This document shows positions 32,241 to 41,466 of a stretch of 64,000 nucleotides of DNA, piece after piece; position 1 is the stretch's first letter; every line of letters begins with the position of its first letter. Under the pieces are notes generated by a model. It was given only the letters and a program-made list of their open reading frames with translations, made no database searches and was not told the origin of the DNA. The position numbers were made by a program, and so were the translations under genes. Source of the DNA: Sphingobium sp. 15-1 (GTDB taxonomy: Bacteria > Pseudomonadota > Alphaproteobacteria > Sphingomonadales > Sphingomonadaceae). The stretch covers positions 310,001 through 374,000 of the forward strand of contig NZ_JABXJG010000003.1 in assembly GCF_013375535.1 (NCBI RefSeq), written 5' to 3'.

Positions 32241-35053
32241 AGCGGCTCGCCTTCCTTCTGTCTTTGGTCCTGCTGGGAGTGGCGATCCCGACGCCGGCGC
32301 AGATGACGAGCCAACAGGCGCGCGAGGAAGGGAAGGCGCTGGGATCTGCCATGCGCAGTGACAGCAACTGGGTGCCCAAGGACGACGCGCAGGCCGTGAT
32401 CGTGCCTTACCAGGGCAGCGAGTTGCCGGAAGCGGATTATTTCAACAATCCCGATAAACTCGCCAATGACGGCAATGCGCTCAAAGGCAGCAGTGAGGTC
32501 TATCAGATCACGACCGACGTCAAGAAGACGCGGCCGACCTTTGCGAGCGATGAGATCAAGGCGGTGACCGCCAGTGCGATGGCCATCGAGAATGATCCTT
32601 CCACCCAGCTTGGCGGGGAAACCATCAGCGGCGGCAGCGGCGAGTGCCAGCCCCTGCCGGCGGAGAACGCGCAGATCTATTATGATGCGACCTGCGATAC
32701 CGGCGTCGTCGTGAATTCGGTGCCTTCGGAAACCATCTACAGCTGCCCGCCGGGATGGACGCTGGGCGGCACCAACTGTTCCATGACCGAGACGGTTCCG
32801 GCCAGCATCAGCTATAGCTGCGATGCTGGCTGGACCTTGAACGGGTCGCAATGCGCGCAGACCCAGCCCGCCAATGTGAGCGCCTATAGCTGTCCTGCCG
32901 GGTGGACGCTCAACGGCAGCCGGTGCAGCCGCACCCTGACCCATGGCGCCGACCAGACCGGTTACAGCTGCCCCAGTGGCTATAGCCTCGCAGGCTCGGT
33001 CTGCCAGATGACGGTTACCATCGGCGCCACGCCCAATTTTAGCTGCCCCGCCGACTTCTCGCTGTCGGGCACGACCTGCGTGCGCAATTTCAGCTATGAC
33101 GTCACGGCAAGCTACAGCTGCGAGCCGGGCTGGACGCTGAACGGTGCGACCTGCACCCGGCAAGTGTCGCAGCCGGCCACGGCAAGCTACGCCTGCCCGC
33201 CCGGCTATAGCTTCGATAATGGCACATGCTCGCAAAGTGCCAATTATGAAGCGACCGCGACCTATAGCTGCCCCAATGGCGGCAGCGTCCAGGGCAGCCA
33301 GTGCGTGACGACCAACATGACCTCCGCCACACCCGCTTACGCCTGCCCCTATTATTATTATAATGACAAGGCCGACGGCCAGGGCGGTTATGCAGGCGGT
33401 CCCTGGTGCGTCATGCGCAAGGCCGAATTTGCCACCAGGAAATGCGCGCCGACGGGCACCAATCCCGGCAGCATCGAGTTCGTCCAGGAGGTCAAGAAAT
33501 ATGGCGACACCTGGTGTCTCTATCGGCCGCTGACCACCTATACCTGCCCCAGCGCCGCCTGGAATTTCGACCCAGCCTATAATCAGTGCGTCTCGAACGT
33601 CGTGCAGAACGGCGTCGTCACCTACACTTGTCCGCAAGGCGGGGATTTGCAGGGCACCACCTGCTACCGCACCAATGTGACGGGCGCGAGCGTCACCTAT
33701 GCCTGCCCCGCCGACTATGCCCTGTCCGGGCAGACATGCGTGAAGTCTGAATATAAACCCGCCAACGTCCAGTATAGCTGCCCGAGCGGCGGCACCCTGT
33801 CGGGCAGCTCCTGCCAGGTGAACGAGCAGATCGCCGCGTCAGTCAGCTATTCGTGCCCGACCGGCTATAGCCTCAACGGCATGACCTGCTCCCGCACCGA
33901 CAGCGTTCCCGGAACGCCTGTCTACGGCTGCCCCACCGGCTATTTGCTGAGCGGTACGACGTGCACCGCCCAGGAGGATGAAGCGGCCAACCCGATCTAC
34001 TCCTGCCCCACGGACTTCGTACTTTCGGGAACGCAATGTGCGGGGACCGTCGCGGCTCAGCCCATCTATTACTGCCCGGCCGATTTCACGCTGTCGGGGC
34101 AACAATGTTCGCAAACCCATAGCCAGCCCGCGACCTCGCACCAGATATGTCCGGCAGGTTCGAACAGCAAGCCCGACGACACTTGCTATACCGAAGATCC
34201 GCAGAGCGATTGCGGCACGCTCGAAGCCAATCCCCAATGCAGCTGGAAATATGACAATTGCCTCGACGAAAATCCGTCGGGCGATGGCTGCAAGATGATG
34301 GAAAAGGTCTATCGCTGCCCCGTGCCGGGGGGAACGGTCGAACAGCCTCCCAAATATGTGTGCAGCGACGATGTCTATTGCATCAACGGCGATTGCGAGG
34401 CGATCCACCGCGAGGCGTCGAGCGAGTTCAAGGATGCGCTGACCGCCCTGCACGCGATCGACACGGCTGGCAAGGATTTCGATCCCGACGACATGCATGT
34501 GTTCCCCGGCGCGCGCGACACCTGCCACAAGCCGATCTTCGGCGTCGTCAATTGCTGCGCGGGCAAGGTGTCGGGGCTGCTACCGCTGGGTATCGGCGGC
34601 GCGGCGCTGACTGGCGCGCTCAATGGCAATGTCGCCGCGCTGGCCGGCGTCGCGACGCAATTTCTGACCACCTTCCTATGTTCGACTGAAGAGAAGATGC
34701 TCGATGTGAAGGACCGCATGGGCTTTTGCACCTTTGTCGGCAGCTATTGCTCCTCCAGCGTGCTGGGCGTCTGCACGACGAAGCGCAAGGCCTATTGCTG
34801 CTTTGAAAGCAAGCTTTCGCGCATTCTCCAGGAGCAGGGCCGGCCGCAGATCAACAAGCCCTTCGGCAAGCCGAAGAATGAGCAGTGCGAGGGCTTCACG
34901 GTCGACGAGTTCTCACACCTTGACCTGTCGGTGATGGATTTCACCGACGTCTATTCGGACTTCATGGACGCGGCAAAGCTGCCCGACGAGGTGCAAACCG
35001 TGGCGGACATCCAGCAGAAGATACAAGGATATTATGATCTCCATGCCCAATGA
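32237..35053 (+). CDS. traN: Type-F mating-pair stabilisation protein TraN, repeat-expanded
   Basis: 938 residues, far longer than F TraN (about 600). Signal peptide MKRLAFLLSLVLLGVAIPTPAQ. Residues ~165-650 consist of about 17 tandem units of roughly 24 residues with consensus Y-x-C-P-x-G-[WY]-x-L-x-G-x-x-C. The C-terminal Cys-rich domain (DVYCINGDCEAI, VNCCAGKVSGLLP, CSTEEKMLDVKDRMGFC, YCCFESKLSRILQEQGRPQ) is the conserved TraN core. TraN is an outer-membrane adhesin that recognises recipient surface proteins. The repeats probably form a disulfide-rich stalk. Confidence 0.92.
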   Translation: MKRLAFLLSLVLLGVAIPTPAQMTSQQAREEGKALGSAMRSDSNWVPKDDAQAVIVPYQGSELPEADYFNNPDKLANDGNALKGSSEVYQITTDVKKTRPTFASDEIKAVTASAMAIENDPSTQLGGETISGGSGECQPLPAENAQIYYDATCDTGVVVNSVPSETIYSCPPGWTLGGTNCSMTETVPASISYSCDAGWTLNGSQCAQTQPANVSAYSCPAGWTLNGSRCSRTLTHGADQTGYSCPSGYSLAGSVCQMTVTIGATPNFSCPADFSLSGTTCVRNFSYDVTASYSCEPGWTLNGATCTRQVSQPATASYACPPGYSFDNGTCSQSANYEATATYSCPNGGSVQGSQCVTTNMTSATPAYACPYYYYNDKADGQGGYAGGPWCVMRKAEFATRKCAPTGTNPGSIEFVQEVKKYGDTWCLYRPLTTYTCPSAAWNFDPAYNQCVSNVVQNGVVTYTCPQGGDLQGTTCYRTNVTGASVTYACPADYALSGQTCVKSEYKPANVQYSCPSGGTLSGSSCQVNEQIAASVSYSCPTGYSLNGMTCSRTDSVPGTPVYGCPTGYLLSGTTCTAQEDEAANPIYSCPTDFVLSGTQCAGTVAAQPIYYCPADFTLSGQQCSQTHSQPATSHQICPAGSNSKPDDTCYTEDPQSDCGTLEANPQCSWKYDNCLDENPSGDGCKMMEKVYRCPVPGGTVEQPPKYVCSDDVYCINGDCEAIHREASSEFKDALTALHAIDTAGKDFDPDDMHVFPGARDTCHKPIFGVVNCCAGKVSGLLPLGIGGAALTGALNGNVAALAGVATQFLTTFLCSTEEKMLDVKDRMGFCTFVGSYCSSSVLGVCTTKRKAYCCFESKLSRILQEQGRPQINKPFGKPKNEQCEGFTVDEFSHLDLSVMDFTDVYSDFMDAAKLPDEVQTVADIQQKIQGYYDLHAQ
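32725..34190 (+). repeat. Tandem Cys-rich repeats inside traN
   Basis: About 17 imperfect units of ~72-78 bp coding for Y-x-C-P-...-G-x-x-C motifs, for example YSCPPGWTLGGTNC, YSCPSGYSLAGSVC, YACPADYALSGQTC and YYCPADFTLSGQQC. Two central units (33330-33600) are divergent and contain insertions. The repeat is visible at both protein and DNA level, so unit number may vary by recombination. Confidence 0.88.
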
Positions 35054-35426
35054 GATGGTGGGACCCGGCGGTCCTTTTGGCTGGGACATGACGGCGTTCG
35101 AGCTGGCGATCTTCGTCTGCGTTTTTCGCAGCCGCTCGCCGATGCTGGTCGAAGAGATCCGCCGCGCCGTTGGCCGGTGGTTTGAACGGTTGATCCCCCG
35201 CGACATCATGGCCGAGACCATCGGCCACATGATCGGGCGGGGGTGGCTCATCAAAAACAAGGATCGGATCCGCGCCAGCGTTCAGGGGCGTGAGGTCGCC
35301 CGGCCGCTCATGAACGGCATCATCCGCATGCTCGACCAGGGCACGCGGCTGCTGGATGTCGCGCTGATGATGTCGCTGCTGCAGCTCACCAAGGGAGAAT
35401 TGGACAGCGCGCCCGGCGGGCACTGA
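35034..35426 (+). CDS. Winged-helix-like hypothetical protein in the tra operon
   Basis: 130 residues; starts at ATG 35034 inside the traN 3' end, with AAGGA just upstream (MPNEM at 35043 is an alternative). The sequence FELAIFVCVFRSRSPMLVEEIRRAV...TIGHMIGRGWLIKNKDRI resembles a winged helix of PadR or MarR type, followed by a helical C-terminus. No family is recognised with certainty. It may be a regulator encoded within the operon. Confidence 0.65.
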   Translation: MISMPNEMVGPGGPFGWDMTAFELAIFVCVFRSRSPMLVEEIRRAVGRWFERLIPRDIMAETIGHMIGRGWLIKNKDRIRASVQGREVARPLMNGIIRMLDQGTRLLDVALMMSLLQLTKGELDSAPGGH

Positions 35427-35464
35427 ACGCGTGGTGTGCCCCCAGGGCGCAAGGAGGAGTTTCG

Positions 35465-36298
35465 ATGGAGAAGGGAAGGATGCGCGCGCTCGCCATGCTC
35501 GTGCTGGCAGCTTTGGCGCTGCCAGTCCTGGGGGGGCCAGTTTATGCGCAGGACGTCTCGGCGGGTGTCGATGGCGCAGAAGAACAATCGCAAGGCGATG
35601 ATTTCTATTGCGGCGAGCGCAAGCTCGGACAGTGGTTCTATTGCACCCGGCCCAAACCCGCGCCGCGACCGAACGCTGAAGTCCCCCAGCCCAGCGCCGC
35701 GGAGAAGATGGCGGCTATCACCAGCCAGCTCAATGAGCTGAAGGCCAGGGCGATCCTGGAGCCGAGCGAAGAGAATATCATCGCCTATGTCCGCTTCCAG
35801 CGCGAGCAGCTCGATCGGGCCTCCACCTTCTCCGACACCTGGCAGCGCGCGCTCTGGCAGAACCCCGATCTCGACTATACGCTTCAGCGCCCGGTCAGCA
35901 CGGTGGGCAAGCGCGCCTGGCTCGACAATCGCAAGGCCGATCGCGACGCGGTGCTCGAAAGCCTTAGCCAAAGATATGGCCTCTTCTATTTCTACGCCCA
36001 GAGCTGCGGCGCCTGCGATATATTCGGGCCGATCCTGCGGTCGGTCGCCGACAGCCATGGCATGGCGGTGATGGCCGTATCCATGGACGGAGGCCCCAAT
36101 CGTGATTTCCCCAATTATGTGGTCGATGCCGGGCAGCGTGCGCGCATGGGTGTCCCCGGCAACGAAACGCCGGCGCTCGTCCTCTTCGATACCGCAACCC
36201 GGCGAACGATCCCGGTCGGGTTCGGCATGCTGAGCGCCGACGAGATCATGGATCGCATCTTCACGCTTACCAACACCAGGGTCGGGAGTGATTATTGA
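35465..36298 (+). CDS. traF: Conjugal pilus assembly protein TraF (thioredoxin-like)
   Basis: 277 residues with a signal peptide (LAMLVLAALALPVLGGPVYA) and GGAGG upstream. FYCGERKLGQWFYCTRP is the N-terminal TraF signature. The C-terminal thioredoxin fold carries a CGAC active site (FYAQSCGACDIFGPILRSVA, about residue 179) and the cis-Pro region VPGNETPALVLFD. F TraF lacks the CxxC; here both Cys are present, so redox activity is likely. Its stop overlaps the traH ATG (TGATG). Confidence 0.9.
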   Translation: MEKGRMRALAMLVLAALALPVLGGPVYAQDVSAGVDGAEEQSQGDDFYCGERKLGQWFYCTRPKPAPRPNAEVPQPSAAEKMAAITSQLNELKARAILEPSEENIIAYVRFQREQLDRASTFSDTWQRALWQNPDLDYTLQRPVSTVGKRAWLDNRKADRDAVLESLSQRYGLFYFYAQSCGACDIFGPILRSVADSHGMAVMAVSMDGGPNRDFPNYVVDAGQRARMGVPGNETPALVLFDTATRRTIPVGFGMLSADEIMDRIFTLTNTRVGSDY

Positions 36299-37764
36299 TG
36301 GAGCAGGATAGCACGCGGGGCCCGGTGCGCCGCCTTCTCCGCGGTGCCGCATCGACGGTGACGATGCTCGCGGCCGCGCATTTCGCATTTATCGGCGTTG
36401 CCGACGCCAATGTCGCCTCGGAGATGAACAATTTCTTCAGCGAGGCGGGTGGCGCGGCGAATGTGACCGGCCCGTCGGCTTTCCAGGGCCAGTCCGCTGG
36501 CTATTATTCGCTGGGCAATGTCTGGACGCGCTTTCCGCAGAAAAGCGTCTCGCCGTTCAACCTGCAACTGCCCAGCGCCCGCGCGGGCTGCGGCGGTATC
36601 GACCTCTTCTCCGGCTCCTTCTCCTTCATCAATGCCTCGGAGATCGTGGCCATGTTGAAGGCTACCGCCAACAATGCGCTGGGATTTGCCTTCAAGCTGG
36701 CGATCGATTCCGTCTCGCCGGAAATCGGCAAGGTGATGGACGAGTTCAGCCAGAAAGCGCAGCTCTTGAACCAAATGAACATCTCCAGTTGCGAGACGGC
36801 GCAGGCGCTGGTCGGCGGCATCTGGCCTTCGATCGACACGGCGCGCGCGACGATCTGCGAGGCGGTCGGCAATTCCCAAGGCGTTTTTTCCGACTGGGCC
36901 GCCTCTCGTCAGGGCTGCAATAATGGCGGCAGCCGCGACAGCACGATTGCGGGCAATAGCGACGCAGCGATGAAGGATCAGCTGGTCGGCCAGGACCATA
37001 ATTATACATGGGAGGCCCTCCAGAAATCCGCCAAATTTGGCGCGTTCGACCAGGATTTCTCGGAATATATCATGACGCTGGTGGGAACGATCGTCACTCG
37101 CGCGCCCACGGGCTCCAACAATGGCGGGAGCGTCGTCATGGTTGGGCCGGCAGAAGAGGCGGTCATCACCGCGTTGCTGGATGGCACGGCGGATGCACCG
37201 CCTGTGAAGGTCCTCAAATGCAATGACAGCAATTGCTATGATATCGGGGAAACGACGCTCAGCATCCCGGCGTCCGCGGCTTTGCGCCCGCGCATCCGGG
37301 ACATGATCAGCGACATGAGCGCAAAGGCCCGGACCAACAGTGCGCTGACGGCGGCCGAGAAGCAGTTGCTCAATCTCGCAACCATCCCGCTCTACAAGAT
37401 CCTGACCGTCCAGGCATTTGCCCATTATTCGTTGACGCAAGGGGAGATCGAGGCGCTCTCCGAGATCGTGGCGGTCGATATCCTGAACGCGATGCTCGAC
37501 AATATTCTCGACCGGGTCGAGCAGGCGAAGGTCCATTATCAGACTGCCGACCAGGCCACCGCTGAGCAGTGGAAGGCGCAGATCGCCGCCACACGGCAAA
37601 AATTTGGCCAGCGCGAGGTGAAGCTCAGCAACAAGCTCCAACTCACCTATCAGGTCATCAACCGGAGCGTATTCCTGGAATCGACGCTGCAAAACTCCAT
37701 GTCGCCGGGCATGGCGGCAGCCCTCAACTTCTCGCGCGGCCTTGGCGCGCAGGGCCTGAACTAG
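36298..37764 (+). CDS. traH: Conjugal pilus assembly protein TraH
   Basis: 488 residues from ATG 36298, overlapping the traF stop. A signal peptide (VTMLAAAHFAFIGVADA) is followed by the TraH features MNNFFSEAGGAANVTGPSAFQGQSAGYYSLGNVW and CETAQALVGGIWPSID. C-terminal helices are predicted coiled coil. TraH is a periplasmic/outer-membrane factor needed for pilus extension. It lies directly upstream of traG, with 15 bases between them. Confidence 0.93.
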   Translation: MEQDSTRGPVRRLLRGAASTVTMLAAAHFAFIGVADANVASEMNNFFSEAGGAANVTGPSAFQGQSAGYYSLGNVWTRFPQKSVSPFNLQLPSARAGCGGIDLFSGSFSFINASEIVAMLKATANNALGFAFKLAIDSVSPEIGKVMDEFSQKAQLLNQMNISSCETAQALVGGIWPSIDTARATICEAVGNSQGVFSDWAASRQGCNNGGSRDSTIAGNSDAAMKDQLVGQDHNYTWEALQKSAKFGAFDQDFSEYIMTLVGTIVTRAPTGSNNGGSVVMVGPAEEAVITALLDGTADAPPVKVLKCNDSNCYDIGETTLSIPASAALRPRIRDMISDMSAKARTNSALTAAEKQLLNLATIPLYKILTVQAFAHYSLTQGEIEALSEIVAVDILNAMLDNILDRVEQAKVHYQTADQATAEQWKAQIAATRQKFGQREVKLSNKLQLTYQVINRSVFLESTLQNSMSPGMAAALNFSRGLGAQGLN

Positions 37765-37779
37765 GAAAGGGCGCCGGCG

Positions 37780-40563
37780 ATGCTGGAGGTCTTTACGGTC
37801 GGCGGCGGCGAATATCTCGTCAACAGCTTCAACGCCGTGGCCGCCTGGTCGGGGGGAGGGGGCTATCGCTCCATGATCCGCGTGGTCATGGTGATGGGGC
37901 TCATCTACTCCCTGTTCGTGGTCGCCTTCACCTTGAATTACAAGGCTTGGCTGAACTGGTTCCTTCAGTCGACGCTCATCTATATGTGCCTGATGGTGCC
38001 GACCGTCGACATCAAGGTGACGGACCGGATCAATCCCAGCCTGGCGCCGGCCACGGTCGCGAACGTCCCGCTCGGGCTTGGCATTCTCGCCAGTTTCACG
38101 ACCCAGTTGGGAGACTATCTTACGCGGACGGCGGAAACCGTCTTCGTGATGCCCAGCGAACTCAATTACAGTAGCAACGGGATGGTCTACGGCGCGCGAC
38201 TGTTCGATTCGACGCGCAATTTCAATATCCGCGATGCCGAATTCTCCGCCAATCTCGACCAATATATGAAGCAGTGCGTCTTCGGTGATATCTTGCTCAA
38301 TCAGAAATCGCTGACGGATCTCGCCGAAGCCAGGGACCTTTGGGCGGCGATCGCCTCGGACGCGGAATCCCGGTCGCAGGAATATCTGGAGCGCAATGGC
38401 GGGACGGTCACTCCCTATATCGTGACGTGTAGCCAAGCCTACGCGCTGCTGGATAGCCAATGGACCATGATGATCAACGCCAACGCGAAGCTGTGGGGGC
38501 TGGAGCTGTATCCCAAGCTCAGCGATACGCTGGCCGAGGCCAAGCTCCGCCACGACATTCCCATCGTCAATCAGGCTTTCACCCAATCGAGCGACGGCTT
38601 TGTCGAAACGATGCGGCAGAATAGCGCGATCAATGCCTTCATGCAGGCCCGGAACAATATGAGCGGGAGCGCGATCGACGCCTTCGCGCAGACCCGCGCC
38701 GATATCCAGGCGCGCAACACCTATAACAGCATCGCGCAACAGGCGATGACTTGGGTGCCGATCCTGAACGTCGTGCTGACGGTCGTCTTCTTCGCGATGT
38801 TCCCGGTCATCTTTCCGCTCTTCCTGATGCCGCAGACCGGTGTGTCGGCGCTCAAGGGCTATGCGACGGGATTTTTCTATCTGGCCGCTTGGGGGCCGCT
38901 TTATGTGATCCTCCACATGATCTGCATGACGCGGGCCGAGGTGGCCGCCACAGGAGTTGCCAGGGGCGGGATGTCGCTTGGCACCTATGCGGGGATCGGC
39001 GCGGTGAATGCCGAAACCGCGACCATTGCCGGGTTTATGCTGATGAGCGTGCCGTTCCTGGCGGCAGGGCTCGCGAAGGGAGCGATGTCGATCGCGGGGC
39101 AGTCCATGTCGATGCTGGCTCCCGCGCAAAATGCTGCCGAGGCGGCGGCGCTGGAACAAACGACGGGCAATTATGCCTTCGGCAATGTAAGCTGGGCGAA
39201 CCAGACATCGAACATGCGGCAGACGGGACAATGGAATATGGCGCCCAGCTATCAAGATGGGAGCGCATCCTTTGGCTGGCGGCATGACAATGGTGCGTCG
39301 GTCTCAAGTTTCGGCAACGGGGCCGAGGTGATCGACATGCATCAGGCCCTTTCCCGGCTGGATGTCGAGCCTCGTGCGAACGCCGGCTTTGTGTCTGAAT
39401 TGCGCCAGCAGGCGAGTGTCGCGGAGAGGCAAGCCAAGGCTTTTGAAGCGGCGGCGTCGGACATACTCACCAGCACGCACACCAATCGCGGTGCGTTCGG
39501 CACGTCGAGCGAGCGCAGTTCCGGTTGGGACAGTGGCCGGGGACAAACGTCAGGAACGTCGATTGAGCGGTACGACCGCACCTCTGCGTCGAGTTCGCAA
39601 GGGATCGAGGAGAAATCATCGACGGGTCAGTCCCAAAGCCTGTCGCAGGGTCAGGAGCGATCCGCGAATATAATTGATAGCGTCAGCGGTCATGCAGGTT
39701 TGGGTGCAAGTGGCCCAGCGGGTGGCGGAAATGGCGGCCGCAGCTTTGGTTCGGGTAATTGCGGTATCACCGTGGGTCGTAATGGGCAGCAGGAAGAACG
39801 CCTTCGCTATGGGACGACGGATTAGCGGTCGTCAGATAATAGAAATTCTTCATCCGCCAGCTTCCGTGACGAACATTCTAATGGTGAGAATGCAAACGAA
39901 ACCGATGGCACCTACGGCAAAAGCGGTGTCTTTGAACGCGCCTCGGCAACCACCTCCTCGTCGCAGAGCACCGAAGATGCTCTTTCACGAGCCCATTCGT
40001 ATCAGGAGACGGCGCGAAAGCTTCATGAACTCTCGGAGCAACTCAGTCGCGATGCGAGTTATGCGGAAACCCACGGCATGCAGCTGAGTGCGAACCTCTC
40101 GCAGGAGCTCTCGGAATGGTACCGCGCGGAACAGACGCGTAACCCAGGCATGGGCGCCCCCGAATTGTGGGCTACGACCATGACAGACCAGCAACGCGAT
40201 GCCAGAGGCGCGCTGATCAATGCATGGATGCAACATAAGCGGGCGGAAATTGGTAGCGAGGTGCGGGACTTCATTGACCGTCCTGATCTCGTCGATGTGC
40301 CGCACCGATCAATCGGCAGTTATGACGATGTGCGTTCGACCTATCATCCCCGCGGCGTGGCTCCCTTGGTGGATGGGCCGGGTTTAGGCGATCCCGATGC
40401 CGCTGGGCGGATCATAGATGAGGGTAAGGAAGTGATCGAAGTGGATCGTAAACGCGCCGAGACAAACCGCAATTCTGCTGTTCAAGGGTCTGTTGATGTC
40501 CAATCCGCCGTGAATGCTGGCATGGACAAAGGATTCTTCCACGACCCAGACTTGCGGAAGTAG
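37780..40563 (+). pseudogene. traG: traG interrupted by an in-frame amber codon
   Basis: Codons run in one frame from 37780 to 40563 (927 positions), with a single TAG at 39823-39825. The first 681 codons hold the TraG N-terminal membrane domain (SMIRVVMVMGLIYSLFVVAF; NVVLTVVFFAMFPVIFPLFLMP). After the stop the same frame continues without break (RSSDNRNSSSASFRDEH...) into the soluble C-terminal region, where ETHGMQLSANLSQELSEWYRAEQ is at 40060-40130. F TraG is about 940 residues, so the full frame has normal length. A CAG-to-TAG change is the simplest cause. The 681-residue product could still serve pilus assembly while losing mating-pair stabilisation. Confidence 0.85.
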
Positions 40564-40570
40564 CCTCGCT

Positions 40571-40774
40571 TCAAATTGCGAGCATCAGGTAAGCAAACAG
40601 CCCCGCGATTGCGACGATGGTGATCGAGTAACTGACCGCGCTGGCAAGGGTCACATTCCCGTTTTCGTCAATTGGGAGAGACATGGGCTCGATGCCATCA
40701 TCGACATATTGGATGATGGGGCCACCGAGCCGATCCCTCGTCAGGGCGTACATGTCCATGTCTATCTTAAACAT
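40571..40774 (-). CDS. Small single-pass membrane protein
   Basis: 67 residues from MFKIDMDMYA, chosen because GGAGG lies just upstream. A hydrophilic N-terminal part (DRLGGPIIQYVDDGIEPMSLP) is followed by a C-terminal hydrophobic segment (AVSYSITIVAIAGLFAYLMLAI). It is convergent with traG, 8 bases apart. No family is recognised; placement suggests an entry-exclusion-like or orphan membrane protein, which is speculation. Confidence 0.55.
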   Translation of the reverse strand: MFKIDMDMYALTRDRLGGPIIQYVDDGIEPMSLPIDENGNVTLASAVSYSITIVAIAGLFAYLMLAI

Positions 40775-41250
40775 CGGCGCCTCCGAGTTTGACCTATAGG
40801 ACATTCAGTGTTTAATTTCAATTTGATAGATCTGAACCGGACAGAAAAGTCTTTACGCCGCGTAAGCTCAGGGTCCTTCTATCCGGACTAGGTTTGATGC
40901 CGGGTTCGGGTGGTCAGTTTGACTTCCGCTGGCCTTTGCGGGGATTGACCTTGCTAATCTCTGCGTAAGATGCGGGGAATATCCCGCGAATGTCGATCAT
41001 GACCCATATTCACTTGGCGAGATGAGCGGCCCAGTATCGAGGAAGAAGCCGGAGTGTGGACTGCCGAGGCAGCGGCTAACACGAAGCCGGGGGACGGCTT
41101 TGGCGCCCCCGAGCGGTGATTTTCTGGACCGGAAAGGAGAACGATCGATAAGATGGTATGCGAGCTGTTGCAGTCAAACTGCAGGGGCTGTGTACCCGGC
41201 TATAGGTGCAAGCGGATGAGAAGCAAGGCAGAGATGTTTTTTGTGGAGCG
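40775..41250. other. Gene-poor junction after the tra operon
   Basis: 476 bases. A 65-codon frame (41022-41219) has a plausible composition but no recognised family. A GC-rich hairpin (GGGGG...CCCCC near 41088-41107) is present. This is the boundary between the transfer operon and the insertion-sequence-rich segment and may mark a deletion of further transfer genes. Confidence 0.4.
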
Positions 41251-41466
41251 CTACCAGAGACGCTGGACGGCGAAGCTGTCGAACAAGGCCTCGTTAGAAA
41301 CCAGCACCATGCCTTCGGCCAGCGCCTGCGCGATTAAGAAGCGATCGAAAGGGTCTTTGTGGGTGATGTTCATTTCGCCAGCGAGTCGGGCATGGTGGAC
41401 GCTGATGGGCAATTCGGTGAACCCCTGTCCGGCGACGATGGCCTCAAAGTCCTGCGCCAGCAGCGC

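Noticed and set aside
32177..33637. A 486-codon open frame antisense to traN
   Set aside because: Its Gly/Ala/Ile-rich pattern is the reverse image of the TraN Cys repeats and shows no family features.
32725..34190. CRISPR-like periodic repeats
   Set aside because: The period is a coding repeat (Cys motifs in TraN) with diverged units and no spacers.
36292..39285. A 997-codon open frame antisense to traH and traG
   Set aside because: It mirrors high-GC coding sequence on the other strand, has Arg/His/Asp-rich composition and no recognisable domain. TraH and TraG are clear on the + strand.
41022..41219. A 65-codon frame that might be part of a group II intron or a small protein
   Set aside because: No intron domain V pattern or reverse transcriptase is found nearby and no family is recognised.
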